Translations under genes and position numbers: made by a program
Shown: piece by piece, positions 55,058 to 63,997 of the stretch
Layout of the letters: the number at the start of each line of letters is the position of its first letter
How positions within the stretch are numbered: the first letter of the stretch is position 1
Notes under the pieces: generated by a model
Databases searched by the model: none
Seen by the model: the letters and a program-made list of their open reading frames with translations, nothing else
What the model was told of the DNA's origin: nothing
Origin: Candidatus Zixiibacteriota bacterium
GTDB lineage: Bacteria > Zixibacteria > MSB-5A5 > GN15 > FEB-12
Reading direction: 5' to 3'
Assembly (NCBI GenBank): GCA_029860345.1
Contig: JAOUBJ010000007.1
Coordinates: forward strand, 124,001-188,000
Length of the DNA: 64,000 bases

Positions 55058-56197
55058 GTGAGCGACCAAAACGGGGTAACTCACGCCGGGCGAAAAGAAG
55101 ATCAGAGTGTTCCCAACGGGTTGGAAGCACCCATCGGCCGGTATCGGTTGGCCGTTCAGGTGGCATTTGTGTTGATCTGCGTGTGGATCGGCGTTGAGTT
55201 TCATTATTTCGTCAAGTACCTGGAAAGCGGCGGCGCTGCGACCTTCGTGAACCGGCCGCCGGGCGCGGAAGCGTTTCTGCCGATCAGCTCGTTGATGAGT
55301 CTCTACTATTATTTTCTGACCGGTGTTATCCACTGGGCCCACCCGGCCGGAGTTTTCATTTTGATTGCGATAATCGTCGGGTCGTTGGTTTTCGGCAAGT
55401 CATTCTGTTCGTGGATTTGTCCGGTCGGCTTGCTTTCGGAGTCATTGGGCGACTGGTCCAAAAAACTGTTCGGCCGCCAAATGAAACTTCCGCGCTGGCT
55501 TGACTACCCACTGCGCAGTCTCAAGTATCTACTACTGGCTTTTTTCGTCTATGCTATCTTTTTTCTCATGACCGCCGCCTCGCTTAAGACTTTTCTGGAC
55601 AGTCCGTACAACCAGGTTGCCGACATCAAGATGTACTACTTCTTTGCAGATATCTCCGCCTTTGTTTGGTGGACCTTGGTCGTGTTGTTCGTGCTTTCGT
55701 TCTTCGTTCGCAACTTTTGGTGTCGCTATCTCTGTCCCTACGGTGCTCTGTTGGGATCGCTTTCGCTGCTGCGTCCGTTCAAGATTCGCCGCAACGTTCA
55801 GTCGTGCATCGATTGCGCCAAGTGTGCCGTCGTCTGTCCGTCGAGTATCAAAGTAGATAAAGTTGTGGCAGTGAATTCCGACGAATGCACAACCTGCCTG
55901 AGTTGTCTCGACGTTTGCCCGGTTCCACAGACGCTCGAACTAAAAGCAACGCCGCAACGTTTCAACGTCTCGAAAAAAACCGTTGCCGTTGGGGTGGTGG
56001 CAATCTATCTCCTGGTTTGTGCTCTCGGTTGGATCAGCGGCAACTGGCAGAACAGGATCACAGCGGATGAATACCTGATCCATCAGAAATATCTCCACAG
56101 CTACGGGCATCCCACCGGCACGAACGAGATAGACAAACTCAACCAACAGTCGAAGGACCAGGGTAGCAGCAACCAAAATACTAATGACGGACGGTAG
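55058..56197 (+). CDS. NapH-like membrane protein with two 4Fe-4S clusters
   Basis: The 379-residue protein has about five transmembrane segments, the CSWICPVG and CRYLCPYG motifs of the NapH/RdxA/MauN group, and two cytoplasmic cluster motifs (CIDCAKCAVVCP, CTTCLSCLDVCP). A last hydrophobic segment and a polar tail follow. The GTG at 55058 with AAGGAG five bases upstream is preferred over the TTG at 55034, which overlaps the previous stop. Such proteins pass electrons from quinol to periplasmic or cytoplasmic acceptors. With the ferredoxin upstream it may form a membrane electron branch feeding the hemerythrin proteins. Confidence 0.87.
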   Translation: MSDQNGVTHAGRKEDQSVPNGLEAPIGRYRLAVQVAFVLICVWIGVEFHYFVKYLESGGAATFVNRPPGAEAFLPISSLMSLYYYFLTGVIHWAHPAGVFILIAIIVGSLVFGKSFCSWICPVGLLSESLGDWSKKLFGRQMKLPRWLDYPLRSLKYLLLAFFVYAIFFLMTAASLKTFLDSPYNQVADIKMYYFFADISAFVWWTLVVLFVLSFFVRNFWCRYLCPYGALLGSLSLLRPFKIRRNVQSCIDCAKCAVVCPSSIKVDKVVAVNSDECTTCLSCLDVCPVPQTLELKATPQRFNVSKKTVAVGVVAIYLLVCALGWISGNWQNRITADEYLIHQKYLHSYGHPTGTNEIDKLNQQSKDQGSSNQNTNDGR

Positions 56198-56242
56198 CAA
56201 ACGGGAGGACCGGGCCGGGCTCCAGGAAACGAGGATAAGTAG

Positions 56243-57502
56243 ATGAGCGAACTGATAGACAATACCAACCGGCGACGCGACCTGCTAAAACATCTGATCC
56301 TGCAACTGCACAATGGAGAGGCCCCCGAAGCGGTCAAGAAGCAGCTGGTCCGGTTGTTGGGCGAGGTGCCTTACGACGATGTGGTAGCCGCCGAGCAGGA
56401 GTTGATTGCCGAGGGACTGCCGACTGAAGAAGTATTGAAACTGTGCGATATTCACTCCGACGTCCTGAAAGGTCAGATAGATCGTTCCGATGCCGCCGAA
56501 GTGCCGCCCGGCCATCCGGTGCACACTTTCCAGCAGGAGAACCGCGCCTTGGAAGGAGAGCTGGCCCTGTTGGATAAACTCTGTGAGTCGATAGCCGAAG
56601 CCACTTCTGCCGATGAAGTGCCTGCGCTGATGCTTCAGGTTCAGGTGCGGATTAACGCCCTGGCTGATGTGGAGAAGCACTATCAGCGCAAAGAGAATCT
56701 GCTTTTTCCCTTTCTCGAAAAACATGGGATCACCGGTCCACCCACCGTGATGTGGGGTAAGCATGACGAGACGCGGGCATTGCTCAAAACGGCGATTGAA
56801 GCTATACGACAAACTGCGGATATCAATGCAGATGAAGCAAAAGTAGTTGTTGAGACAATCGTCAGGCCGGCGGCTTCGTCGATTGCCGAGATGGTATTCA
56901 AGGAAGAAGAGATTCTGCTTCCCATGTCCATGGATACTCTCACCGAATCGGAATGGGGTCAGGTGCAGGCTCAGAGCTTGTCCATCGGCTATTGTCTCTT
57001 CGATCCCAGCGACGAATGGCGCCCGAGAACCGAAGTGTCTTCGACAACCGCCGAAGCGACACCAACAAGTACGGACCCGGACGATCGTATCCAACTACCT
57101 TCCGGTTCGCTCAATCCTGCCGAACTCCATGCAATCCTCAGCAACATCCCGTTTGATCTGACTTTCGTCGACAATGATGACACCGTGCGCTATTTCACGC
57201 AGGGGCGGGAACGGATATTCCAGCGCAATCGGGCCATCCTGGGCCGCAAGGTGCAGATGTGTCATCCGCCCAAGTCTGTTCACATGGTGGAGAAGATTAT
57301 TGACGACTTCAAAAGCGGAGCACAGGATCGGGCCGCCTTCTGGATCACGCTTGGTGAACGATTCGTGCATATTGAATACTTCGCACTGCGAGACAACAGT
57401 GGCGCCTATCTCGGCACACTGGAAGTCAGTCAGGACCTCACCGAAAAACGTGCCCTCAGCGGTGAGCAACGACTGCTAAACTACGGCAGTCCCGGCCAAT
57501 GA
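56243..57502 (+). CDS. DUF438-hemerythrin-PAS sensor-like protein
   Basis: The 419-residue protein has a DUF438 domain at about 5-80 and a hemerythrin-type HHE domain at about 88-235 (HPVHTFQQEN, EKHYQRKENLLFPFLE, WGKHDETRA, FKEEEILLPM). A PAS domain follows at about 295-410 (LTFVDNDDTVRYFTQGRERI). Di-iron HHE domains bind O2 or NO; this domain order is common in anaerobes and is thought to serve gas sensing or repair of damaged Fe-S. Its stop overlaps the next start (ATGA). No kinase or DNA-binding domain is present. Confidence 0.9.
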   Translation: MSELIDNTNRRRDLLKHLILQLHNGEAPEAVKKQLVRLLGEVPYDDVVAAEQELIAEGLPTEEVLKLCDIHSDVLKGQIDRSDAAEVPPGHPVHTFQQENRALEGELALLDKLCESIAEATSADEVPALMLQVQVRINALADVEKHYQRKENLLFPFLEKHGITGPPTVMWGKHDETRALLKTAIEAIRQTADINADEAKVVVETIVRPAASSIAEMVFKEEEILLPMSMDTLTESEWGQVQAQSLSIGYCLFDPSDEWRPRTEVSSTTAEATPTSTDPDDRIQLPSGSLNPAELHAILSNIPFDLTFVDNDDTVRYFTQGRERIFQRNRAILGRKVQMCHPPKSVHMVEKIIDDFKSGAQDRAAFWITLGERFVHIEYFALRDNSGAYLGTLEVSQDLTEKRALSGEQRLLNYGSPGQ

Positions 57503-58026
57503 ATCGTCCGACCGGTCCGGCTATCACTCCGGAGATGAAGGTGGCCGACCTGCTCAAAGAGTATCCGGACCTTGAAGAAACTCTCTACGACATAGCCCCC
57601 GCCTTCGCAAAACTTCGTAGTCCTATCCTGCGTCGAACCGTGGCCAAAGCAACTTCCCTCAGGCAGGCGGCCAAAGTGGCCGGGGTCGACTTGTCGGAGA
57701 TGATTGGTCGATTGCGCCAAGCGGCGGGACAGGCGCGCGATTTGGTCGACTCAATCGAAGTCGATTCGCCGACCTCAAAGCCTGAGTGGGTGGACCCATC
57801 GAAAGTATCCAAGACCTTCGACGCATGCGCTTTAATAGAAGCCGGTGAACAACCGGTGGCGCAAGTTCTGGCTGATCTGGGACAGCTAGCGACTGATGGC
57901 GTTTACGAACTGATCACACCGTTCGAACCGGTGCCGCTGATTGATTTGGCCAGAACAAAAGCATTCGATGTCTGGTCGGCAGGGGTACAGGAGGGCACGG
58001 TACGAACCTATTTCAGGCGCCGATAA
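57499..58026 (+). CDS. DUF1858/DUF2249 protein
   Basis: The 175-residue protein has an N-terminal DUF1858 domain at about 8-68 (ITPEMKVADLLKEYPDLEET, then RRTVAKATSLRQAAKVAGVD) and a C-terminal DUF2249-like domain at about 105-173 (DLGQLATDGVYELITPFEPV, then PLIDLARTKAFDVWSAG). Both occur with hemerythrin and nitric-oxide-related proteins. The gene overlaps the DUF438 gene by four bases, so they are made together. Function unknown; a role in Fe-S repair or NO response is inferred from company. Confidence 0.85.
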   Translation: MNRPTGPAITPEMKVADLLKEYPDLEETLYDIAPAFAKLRSPILRRTVAKATSLRQAAKVAGVDLSEMIGRLRQAAGQARDLVDSIEVDSPTSKPEWVDPSKVSKTFDACALIEAGEQPVAQVLADLGQLATDGVYELITPFEPVPLIDLARTKAFDVWSAGVQEGTVRTYFRRR

Positions 58027-58056
58027 ATCGGTTTTTTGCGCTTCGCGCGCTGCTAA

Positions 58057-58128
58057 TGTCATCCCGAACGCAGTCGGGGGGTCTGTCATACTGGCGCAGG
58101 CCAGTATCCAGTTTTCGCGTGAATGACA
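58057..58128. repeat. Palindromic intergenic repeat (REP/MITE-like)
   Basis: A 72-base segment has inverted ends TGTCAT and ATGACA. Its core is a perfect hairpin, ATACTGGC-GCAG-GCCAGTAT (58088-58107). A separate hairpin, AGGTGGC-TT-GCCACCT, lies at 58168-58183. I cannot see a second full copy in this window. Confidence 0.45.
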
Positions 58129-58182
58129 ATGGTAGAATGATGCGCGTAGCGAGAGGGATATCTTTATAGGTGGCTTGCCACC

Positions 58183-58587
58183 TCAGCTCATCTTGGAAAC
58201 AGCGGCCTGACCAACCCGTTTGTCCTCTTTGAGGATATGATCGATCAACCATTTGCCCAAGTATGACCCCAGCTCGTCTGTAGTTAGCTTCTTGCCACCT
58301 TTAACATCGAAAATCATTTTGACAAACCACTGGCGCAGGGCGGTGTGCTCCCCTTTATGCGCGATATAATCCGGGAAATCGATCTGTTGCATCAACGCTT
58401 CTTCGTCCTCGAAATGCTCGCGGGCAAATTTCGAGAGATCGGTCAAAGGTTGGGACGTTTCGTTGGTGATATTTCCATCCGGAACCTTAGTATGCAACTC
58501 GTTGATAAGCTCGACAAATTTGCGAAGTTGCTCATCGAGCCGATCGTTTCCGGTATCGTACTTTTCCTGCCATTCAATCGCCGCCAT
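58183..58587 (-). CDS. Bacteriohemerythrin-like protein lacking one His ligand
   Basis: The 134-residue protein begins MAAIEWQEKYDTGNDRLDEQ. It keeps most iron ligands of bacteriohemerythrin: HFEDEE (His, Glu), HKGEH (two His) and HILKED (His, Asp). The first helix, normally D.QH, reads DEQL, so the first His ligand is replaced by Leu (CTT instead of CAT, one base). Bacteriohemerythrins bind O2 at a di-iron site. Here the site may hold one iron or be altered. ATG 58587 is chosen over the in-frame ATG at 58605 because the conserved domain begins there. It is convergent with the DUF438 operon. Confidence 0.85.
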   Translation of the reverse strand: MAAIEWQEKYDTGNDRLDEQLRKFVELINELHTKVPDGNITNETSQPLTDLSKFAREHFEDEEALMQQIDFPDYIAHKGEHTALRQWFVKMIFDVKGGKKLTTDELGSYLGKWLIDHILKEDKRVGQAAVSKMS

Positions 58588-58788
58588 ATTATGTCCAACC
58601 TTCAAAGGGTGGCACCAAGCCCTGGCTTGGTGGCGTAACTACTTCTATCTTATGTATATCGTCAGAATCCGATCTTAATTGATCAAATTCTGCACAGATC
58701 GGCAAACCGGCTTTGGGGCCTAACTTGCTCTGTTTCGTTCTTCGTTTTTTGCGCCACAGGGCGGACTCAGGCATTATATTAGCGGGCC

Positions 58789-60090
58789 GTGAAAAGTAAA
58801 GCGACAAAAACAATTGCCTTCCAGACGGTTGGCTGTCGGCTGAATCAGTACGAAACTGAAAAAATGGCCGCCGGTCTGGCGCCGTTCGGATTCGAGCGCG
58901 TTGCGCACGGGCAACCGGCTGATCTGTACATTATAAATACCTGCACGGTCACTCACCGCGCCGACAAGGATTCGCGCTACCTGGTGCGCCGGGCCAAACG
59001 GGAGAATCCCGATTGCCGAGTGGTGTTGGTGGGTTGTTATGTCGAGACCGATCCGGCGGGAATCGCGGCCCTGAACGGAGTCGATGTGGTTGTGGGCAAT
59101 CGTGAAAAGGACCAACTGCCCCAGATTCTGCCGGAAAAGCTGCCCGGCCTGTTTGACAACGGGGGAGAGGCGGCCAAAGCCGGCGTACTCACTGAATTTC
59201 ATCAGCGCAACCGGGCCTGGATCAAGATTTCCGATGGCTGCAACCAGGTCTGTACCTTCTGTCTGGTCACAATCGTTCGCGGGGAGCTCACTTGTCGCCC
59301 GGCTGAGGAAATTGTAGCCGAAATCAATGAACTGGTGGCCGGCGGCTACAATGAGGTAGTTCTGACCGGGGTCAATATCGGCTACTATAATGACAACAAA
59401 GTCGACCCGCCGATCAGAAACCTCTCGGAGTTGTGCGCCAGAATCCTGCAAAATACCGAACTGTACCGCATGCGCCTTTCATCGATCGAGCCGCAGACCG
59501 TCACCGACGACCTGGTTCGCCTCTGCTCGGAACAGTCCAAGCGAATCTGCCGGCATTTCCACCTTCCTTTGCAGTCCGGCTCTTCACGCTTGTTGAAGCT
59601 GATGCGCAGACCCTACGACCGGGAGCGCTTTCTGGAAAAGGCGGCTCAGATAAGACAGGCCATCCCCAATGTGATTATCGGCGCCGACGTTATCGTCGGA
59701 TTTCCGAGCGAGACAGAAGAGGATTTCGCCGATAGCTGCTCCATAACGGAGAGTGGCTTGGTCGATTACCTGCATGTTTTCAGCTATTCCGACCGTCCCG
59801 GCACACCGGCAGCAGCTATGACTCCCAAAGTCAAGCCTCAAGCAATCAAAGAGCGCAGTGAAATACTGACACAGATGTCCGATGGAATGCTGCGAAAAGC
59901 GTACCAGCGCCAGGTTGGTCAGAGGCTCGAAGCGATTTCAGAGCACAGAGGTTCTCCCGGCGAGTGCTTTGGAATATCGGACAACTATGTCAAAGTAAAA
60001 CTGCCGGACCAGTTGGCCGGTGGACGCCACATTGTAAAGCTCGATATCACTGAATCGCATGGCGAGTTCGTCTCGGGCGAACTGTTGTAA
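58789..60090 (+). CDS. mtaB: tRNA t6A37 methylthiotransferase MtaB
   Basis: The 433-residue radical-SAM enzyme has the N-terminal UPF0004 domain with its three cysteines (TVGCRLNQYE, NTCTVTHRAD, LVGCYVETD). The radical-SAM motif is CNQVCTFC, and a C-terminal TRAM-like region follows. It adds a methylthio group to t6A37 in tRNAs reading ANN codons. The order of motifs and the TVGCRLNQ.E start fit MtaB rather than MiaB or RimO. The start is GTG at 58789. It has no operon partner; a 455-base gap follows. Confidence 0.9.
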   Translation: MKSKATKTIAFQTVGCRLNQYETEKMAAGLAPFGFERVAHGQPADLYIINTCTVTHRADKDSRYLVRRAKRENPDCRVVLVGCYVETDPAGIAALNGVDVVVGNREKDQLPQILPEKLPGLFDNGGEAAKAGVLTEFHQRNRAWIKISDGCNQVCTFCLVTIVRGELTCRPAEEIVAEINELVAGGYNEVVLTGVNIGYYNDNKVDPPIRNLSELCARILQNTELYRMRLSSIEPQTVTDDLVRLCSEQSKRICRHFHLPLQSGSSRLLKLMRRPYDRERFLEKAAQIRQAIPNVIIGADVIVGFPSETEEDFADSCSITESGLVDYLHVFSYSDRPGTPAAAMTPKVKPQAIKERSEILTQMSDGMLRKAYQRQVGQRLEAISEHRGSPGECFGISDNYVKVKLPDQLAGGRHIVKLDITESHGEFVSGELL

Positions 60091-60490
60091 GACGCATCAT
60101 AGCGGCTGAGTGCTGCCGAAACCCACACACGGCCATGAGTGTGGCGTTGGGCGACCCCGCCCGACGCCTCCCGATGGCAGACGCCCCACTTGGAAGCTTG
60201 TTAAAAGGGTCTCGCAGGGTCTTGATCTCGAACCAGTCGGGATTGTGATCCTGCGATTCTCGGCATCGTGTTGTGAGAGAGCAACCTCAAGAACCACCGA
60301 CTCACACGCTCGCCTTCGGAATACGCAGCACCCACCCAATCGACCAACGTTCACTGCTCACATCGAACCTCTTCTTCCTACCTGGACGGAAAAACCTTCC
60401 TCACCATCTATGTCATCGAGGCTGTCGTGCCCCCCTACGAATTCGGCTAACTCGCATTGGTACAATGCGATAGCATCCACCGGTGGCTGG
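60091..60490 (+). other. Gap before the flagellar operon
   Basis: I find no convincing gene in these 400 bases. An open frame at 60110-60553 runs across the flagellar promoter and looks random. Short G/C-rich stretches such as GGGCGACCCCGCCCGAC could form hairpins but have no T tract. Confidence 0.4.
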
Positions 60491-60507
60491 TGGCATGGGG
60501 CTTGCTT
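60491..60507 (+). promoter_or_regulatory. Sigma-54 (-24/-12) promoter of the flagellar operon
   Basis: TGGCATG, four bases, TTGCTT matches the sigma-54 consensus TGGCACG-N4-TTGCW with one change. Spacing of the invariant GG and GC is correct. It lies 39 bases before the MotE-like gene, which has GGAG seven bases before its ATG. Flagellar hook genes are often sigma-54 dependent. Confidence 0.8.
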
Positions 60508-60545
60508 TTTAGGGCGGCGGAGAAATAGGTTTATGGAGTCTATGC

Positions 60546-61319
60546 ATGACTGACGAAAAAGAAAACACTGCGGAAACCACGACCAACGAAGCCGAAGTCT
60601 CAAAGACCGGCAAGAGTGGTCTGATGAAGTACATCATTATAGGTGGTGCCGCTTTTGTGCTGGTTATCGGGGTTGCGATAGCAGCCATGATGTTCCTCGG
60701 CCCGGATGAATCCCATAATGACGAGCCAGAACAACAGGCCACCCAGCACGACAAATCAAATACCGAAAGACCCGACGGCCAGTTGTCCGCCGATGACGAC
60801 GGCGAGCACGATGAACCGCCCGCTTTCTATGATGACGATGAATTCATGACCGATGCCGACGATCCCGGCGTTCTGGAAGACATCACCGATAACCTCGCCT
60901 TTCTCGATTACCGGCCGGATGCGGAAGTGGCCATGGCCGAGGAAGAGACGGAGGGTATGTCGGTCGAAGACTCCATGGACGCGGCTCGTTGGTTGGAGGG
61001 CGAAAAAGCGGCGCTGGCGGAAAGAGAGAACGATCTGGCCGCTCGCGAACGTGAGTTGAAGTTGTTGGACAAAAAAGTTTCCCAGAAACTGCTCACACTG
61101 GACCAGGCGGAAACGTCACGAGTTAACAGCCTGGCCAAACTTTACGATGGTATGGATGCTCGTTCGGTGGCCGCCTTGATGGCAAACCTCGATGATGCTA
61201 CCGTGGTGTCGATTCTGCCGCGCATGAAGACCAAGAACGCTTCGGAAGTACTGGCTCTGTTTCCGCCCAAGCGGGGGGCCAAGCTATCCAAACAGATGAT
61301 TACGATCGCGGAAAAATAG
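60546..61319 (+). CDS. MotE-like flagellar protein
   Basis: The 257-residue protein has a short polar N-terminus and one transmembrane segment at about 27-55 (GLMKYIIIGGAAFVLVIGVA). An acidic linker and a coiled coil (about 160-200, EKAALAERENDLAARERELK) follow. A C-terminal MgtE-N/MotE-type helical domain closes it (LYDGMDARSVAALMANLDDA, VSILPRMKTKNASEVLALFP). MotE-type proteins assist stator or rotor assembly in the periplasm. The N-terminal segment recalls FliL. It is the first gene of the sigma-54 operon, two bases before fliK. Confidence 0.75.
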   Translation: MTDEKENTAETTTNEAEVSKTGKSGLMKYIIIGGAAFVLVIGVAIAAMMFLGPDESHNDEPEQQATQHDKSNTERPDGQLSADDDGEHDEPPAFYDDDEFMTDADDPGVLEDITDNLAFLDYRPDAEVAMAEEETEGMSVEDSMDAARWLEGEKAALAERENDLAARERELKLLDKKVSQKLLTLDQAETSRVNSLAKLYDGMDARSVAALMANLDDATVVSILPRMKTKNASEVLALFPPKRGAKLSKQMITIAEK

Positions 61320-61321
61320 TT

Positions 61322-63292
61322 ATGATAAACCCGAACGACATGAACATTGATTTCCTGCTCGGGCTTGGCGCCGGCCCGGATGGTTCCACCACTGTCGGTA
61401 AGACCGATGTGGAAAACAGCGGCCCGCTGTTTGCGGAAATGCTGAATGAGATGTTGATGTCGTATCCCGGTGCAAGCAATCGCCCGGTGGTCGTGTCCGA
61501 GAGGCCCGAAGGTTCGGATTTCGCCGGGCAGCTTGAACGACTGACCAACCCGACCGCGAATGATCCGAAACAGCCAGTGGCTTTTCAAAACCAGGACCTT
61601 GAACGTCCGCCGGTGATGCACGATCAAAATCGTTCCGTGGATACAGCGCCGAGACCGATCACCAACGCCCTCTTACCGGCCCTGAATACCGACGGGCAAG
61701 CGGGCGTTACGATCACAGATAAGCTCGAGTTGGCTGTTACGCCAACAGCCGCGAATCCACAGGCCGTCGTTGAGGATAACGTGGTTGCGTTCAACAAAGC
61801 GATACGGACAGAACTACCGGTGAACGATCTTCCGATTCAACATTCGGTTGTGCGAATGAACCTTGCTGTCCCGACCAATCTTGAGACGGGGCGCTACGAA
61901 GTGATCGAATCAAGCCGAACCGACGGAACTATCCAAATGAAGCTGGTCGATCCCACCGATCGCGGATCGGTAATCCAGGTATCGCTACCATCAGATCAAT
62001 TGGTACCCGCAGCGGTCGGATCAGATGCCGAACAATCGAGTTCGCGGGGGAGCATTGAGCGGGTTGACCTCAAGGCCCTGCCCAGGCAGACGACCAACAT
62101 GGAACGTTTGTTCTCGCAGCTTAATCTCAAACATATCGAAGTAAACACGGTGAAATCCGAAAACGATTCCATCGGTGAGCAGTTGACCATCAAGTTGTCC
62201 GGTGTCAAGAACGCCGATGTCGATTTTCACTTGAGAACGAAACTGCCGCAAGATCAAGTCAAGGCCGTCAAAGTAGAGCTTCAACCGACGCCGGAAGTGA
62301 AAACGAACGGACGGATACAACAGGTGGCATCCACGACAAGAGCCACAAACCAACCGACGACTCAGACTCCCGGTGCGGCTCAGGGTATGGCAGGCGACTA
62401 TGACAGTCCCGACGAACTGTTGACGGCAGTTCGACAACAGCCATCGCCCGGTCCCAAACAGACAACCGGCCAAAATGCGGTGGAATCTTCGCAGCCCCGA
62501 CTGGTTCGGGCTGCCGTGACGCCGTTTGTGATGCCAACGCCTTCCCCGAAGATTCGGAAGCCTGACATTCAACATCGGTCCGGACGTGTGGTTGGTTCCG
62601 ACAATCCACGCTCCCATGTGGCATCAACGCCACCGGTGGCAGCCACTATTGAAAATGAGCAGCTACTGACGACCTTCAGTCAATCACTGAAACAGGGTCA
62701 GGTAACCGCTGATAAGATGGTAAAGAACATCGTTAAACAAACTACCGCCGGATTTGACGTTTCAACCTTCAACAACGAATTCGATGCTGTTGACCCGCTG
62801 AACGGTTCCGGCGGTGTCCACACCGATACCAAGATCGACAGCAAAGAGGTTACAACGAGAAACGTCCGGTTCAGTCTGCCGGAGGATCTGGCGTCCAAAC
62901 TGAAACCGAACGGCCAGAGTGTCATGATCCGAATTCAACCGGATAATCTCGGCCCGGCTCGGTTGTCACTGAGAATGCATCTGGACAAGCTGAGCGCCCG
63001 CATCACAGTCGAGACGGTTGAGATTAAGGCGGTGGTTGAACAATCGTTGGATCGTCTCACTCAGCAGCTTGTCAAATCCGGAATAGATATAGAAAAGATC
63101 GAAGTCGCTCTGGACGGCCGCCAGTCCGGCGAACAACTGTCCGAGCGTCATCCGCATTGGCGGCGTCAAACACGTGAAAACCACGTTGAAGAGAATAACC
63201 TTACAGAATCAAACGAAGTCAGCCCGCCCGCTGCTGTTTCGACAACGGCGCCTGCCTATGTCGGCTCCGGTGGGTTGAACGTGCTGGCTTAG
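61322..63292 (+). CDS. fliK: Flagellar hook-length control protein FliK
   Basis: The 656-residue protein has a long low-conservation N-terminal ruler region rich in Pro, Thr and Gln. The conserved C-terminal hook-length domain lies at about 525-610 (LKPNGQSVMIRIQPDNLGPA and RLSLRMHLDKLSARITVETV), where FliK switches the export gate from hook to filament proteins. It is longer than the E. coli protein (~375-405 residues), mostly in the ruler region. It lies between the MotE-like gene and flgD in one operon, a usual neighbourhood. Confidence 0.9.
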   Translation: MINPNDMNIDFLLGLGAGPDGSTTVGKTDVENSGPLFAEMLNEMLMSYPGASNRPVVVSERPEGSDFAGQLERLTNPTANDPKQPVAFQNQDLERPPVMHDQNRSVDTAPRPITNALLPALNTDGQAGVTITDKLELAVTPTAANPQAVVEDNVVAFNKAIRTELPVNDLPIQHSVVRMNLAVPTNLETGRYEVIESSRTDGTIQMKLVDPTDRGSVIQVSLPSDQLVPAAVGSDAEQSSSRGSIERVDLKALPRQTTNMERLFSQLNLKHIEVNTVKSENDSIGEQLTIKLSGVKNADVDFHLRTKLPQDQVKAVKVELQPTPEVKTNGRIQQVASTTRATNQPTTQTPGAAQGMAGDYDSPDELLTAVRQQPSPGPKQTTGQNAVESSQPRLVRAAVTPFVMPTPSPKIRKPDIQHRSGRVVGSDNPRSHVASTPPVAATIENEQLLTTFSQSLKQGQVTADKMVKNIVKQTTAGFDVSTFNNEFDAVDPLNGSGGVHTDTKIDSKEVTTRNVRFSLPEDLASKLKPNGQSVMIRIQPDNLGPARLSLRMHLDKLSARITVETVEIKAVVEQSLDRLTQQLVKSGIDIEKIEVALDGRQSGEQLSERHPHWRRQTRENHVEENNLTESNEVSPPAAVSTTAPAYVGSGGLNVLA

Positions 63293-63304
63293 GAGTGTAG
63301 CTAT

Positions 63305-63997
63305 ATGAGTGTAATTTCAGGAATGGGTAACGAGATCAGCGGTTCTCAGAGCACCGGTATCAAGTCGCTGGGGAAAGATGACTTTCTTCAGTTGATGATT
63401 ACCAAACTGCGCCACCAGGACCCATTGAAACCGATGGAGGACGAAGATTTCATCGCACAATTGGCTCAGTTCTCCTCGCTTGAGCAGATGAACAACATAG
63501 CCGAGGGTATTGCGACTTCGAATGAGTGGGACTTTCTGCAAATGCAGTCGATCAACAACACGATGGCAGCCGGTTTGATCGGCAAAGACATCAAGGCGAC
63601 CTACAACGGTCTCTATGTCGATGCTACCAACCAGCCGCAGATCACCTACACCACCGACGAGTTCGTGACCGACGTCACCTTCACCATCAGCGATACAAAT
63701 GGTAACGTGGTGGCCAGGTTGAATGCCGACAACATCGAACCTGGTGTCAACTCCATCGAGTGGGATGGTCGTGACAGTCTTGGTAATCGAGTCGACCAGG
63801 GCTACTACACCATCGAAGCATCAGCCACCAACGCCGCCGGGCAGACGATTCAGCCGAGGTTGTCGTTGATCGGTACGGTCGAAACCATAGTCTATCGCGA
63901 AGGAGCCGCCTTCCTGCGTGTTAACGGCACCGAGATACCTCTGGGTGACGTCACCGCGGTCGGAGAACAGGGTTCTTTCGACGAGGATGAAGGCTAA
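63305..63997 (+). CDS. flgD: Flagellar hook-capping protein FlgD
   Basis: The 230-residue protein has the conserved FlgD N-terminus ([20 protein letters not shown], then [17 protein letters not shown]). A core with a FlgD Ig-like fold follows ([19 protein letters not shown], then [21 protein letters not shown]-type strands). It caps the growing hook and is needed for hook assembly. It starts 12 bases after fliK and ends 3 bases before the window edge; further flagellar genes are expected to the right. Confidence 0.95.
   Translation: MSVISGMGNEISGSQSTGIKSLGKDDFLQLMITKLRHQDPLKPMEDEDFIAQLAQFSSLEQMNNIAEGIATSNEWDFLQMQSINNTMAAGLIGKDIKATYNGLYVDATNQPQITYTTDEFVTDVTFTISDTNGNVVARLNADNIEPGVNSIEWDGRDSLGNRVDQGYYTIEASATNAAGQTIQPRLSLIGTVETIVYREGAAFLRVNGTEIPLGDVTAVGEQGSFDEDEG

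Noticed and set aside
60110-60553. A 147-codon frame before the flagellar operon.
   Set aside because: It runs across the sigma-54 promoter and into the MotE-like start, and has no domain or signal.
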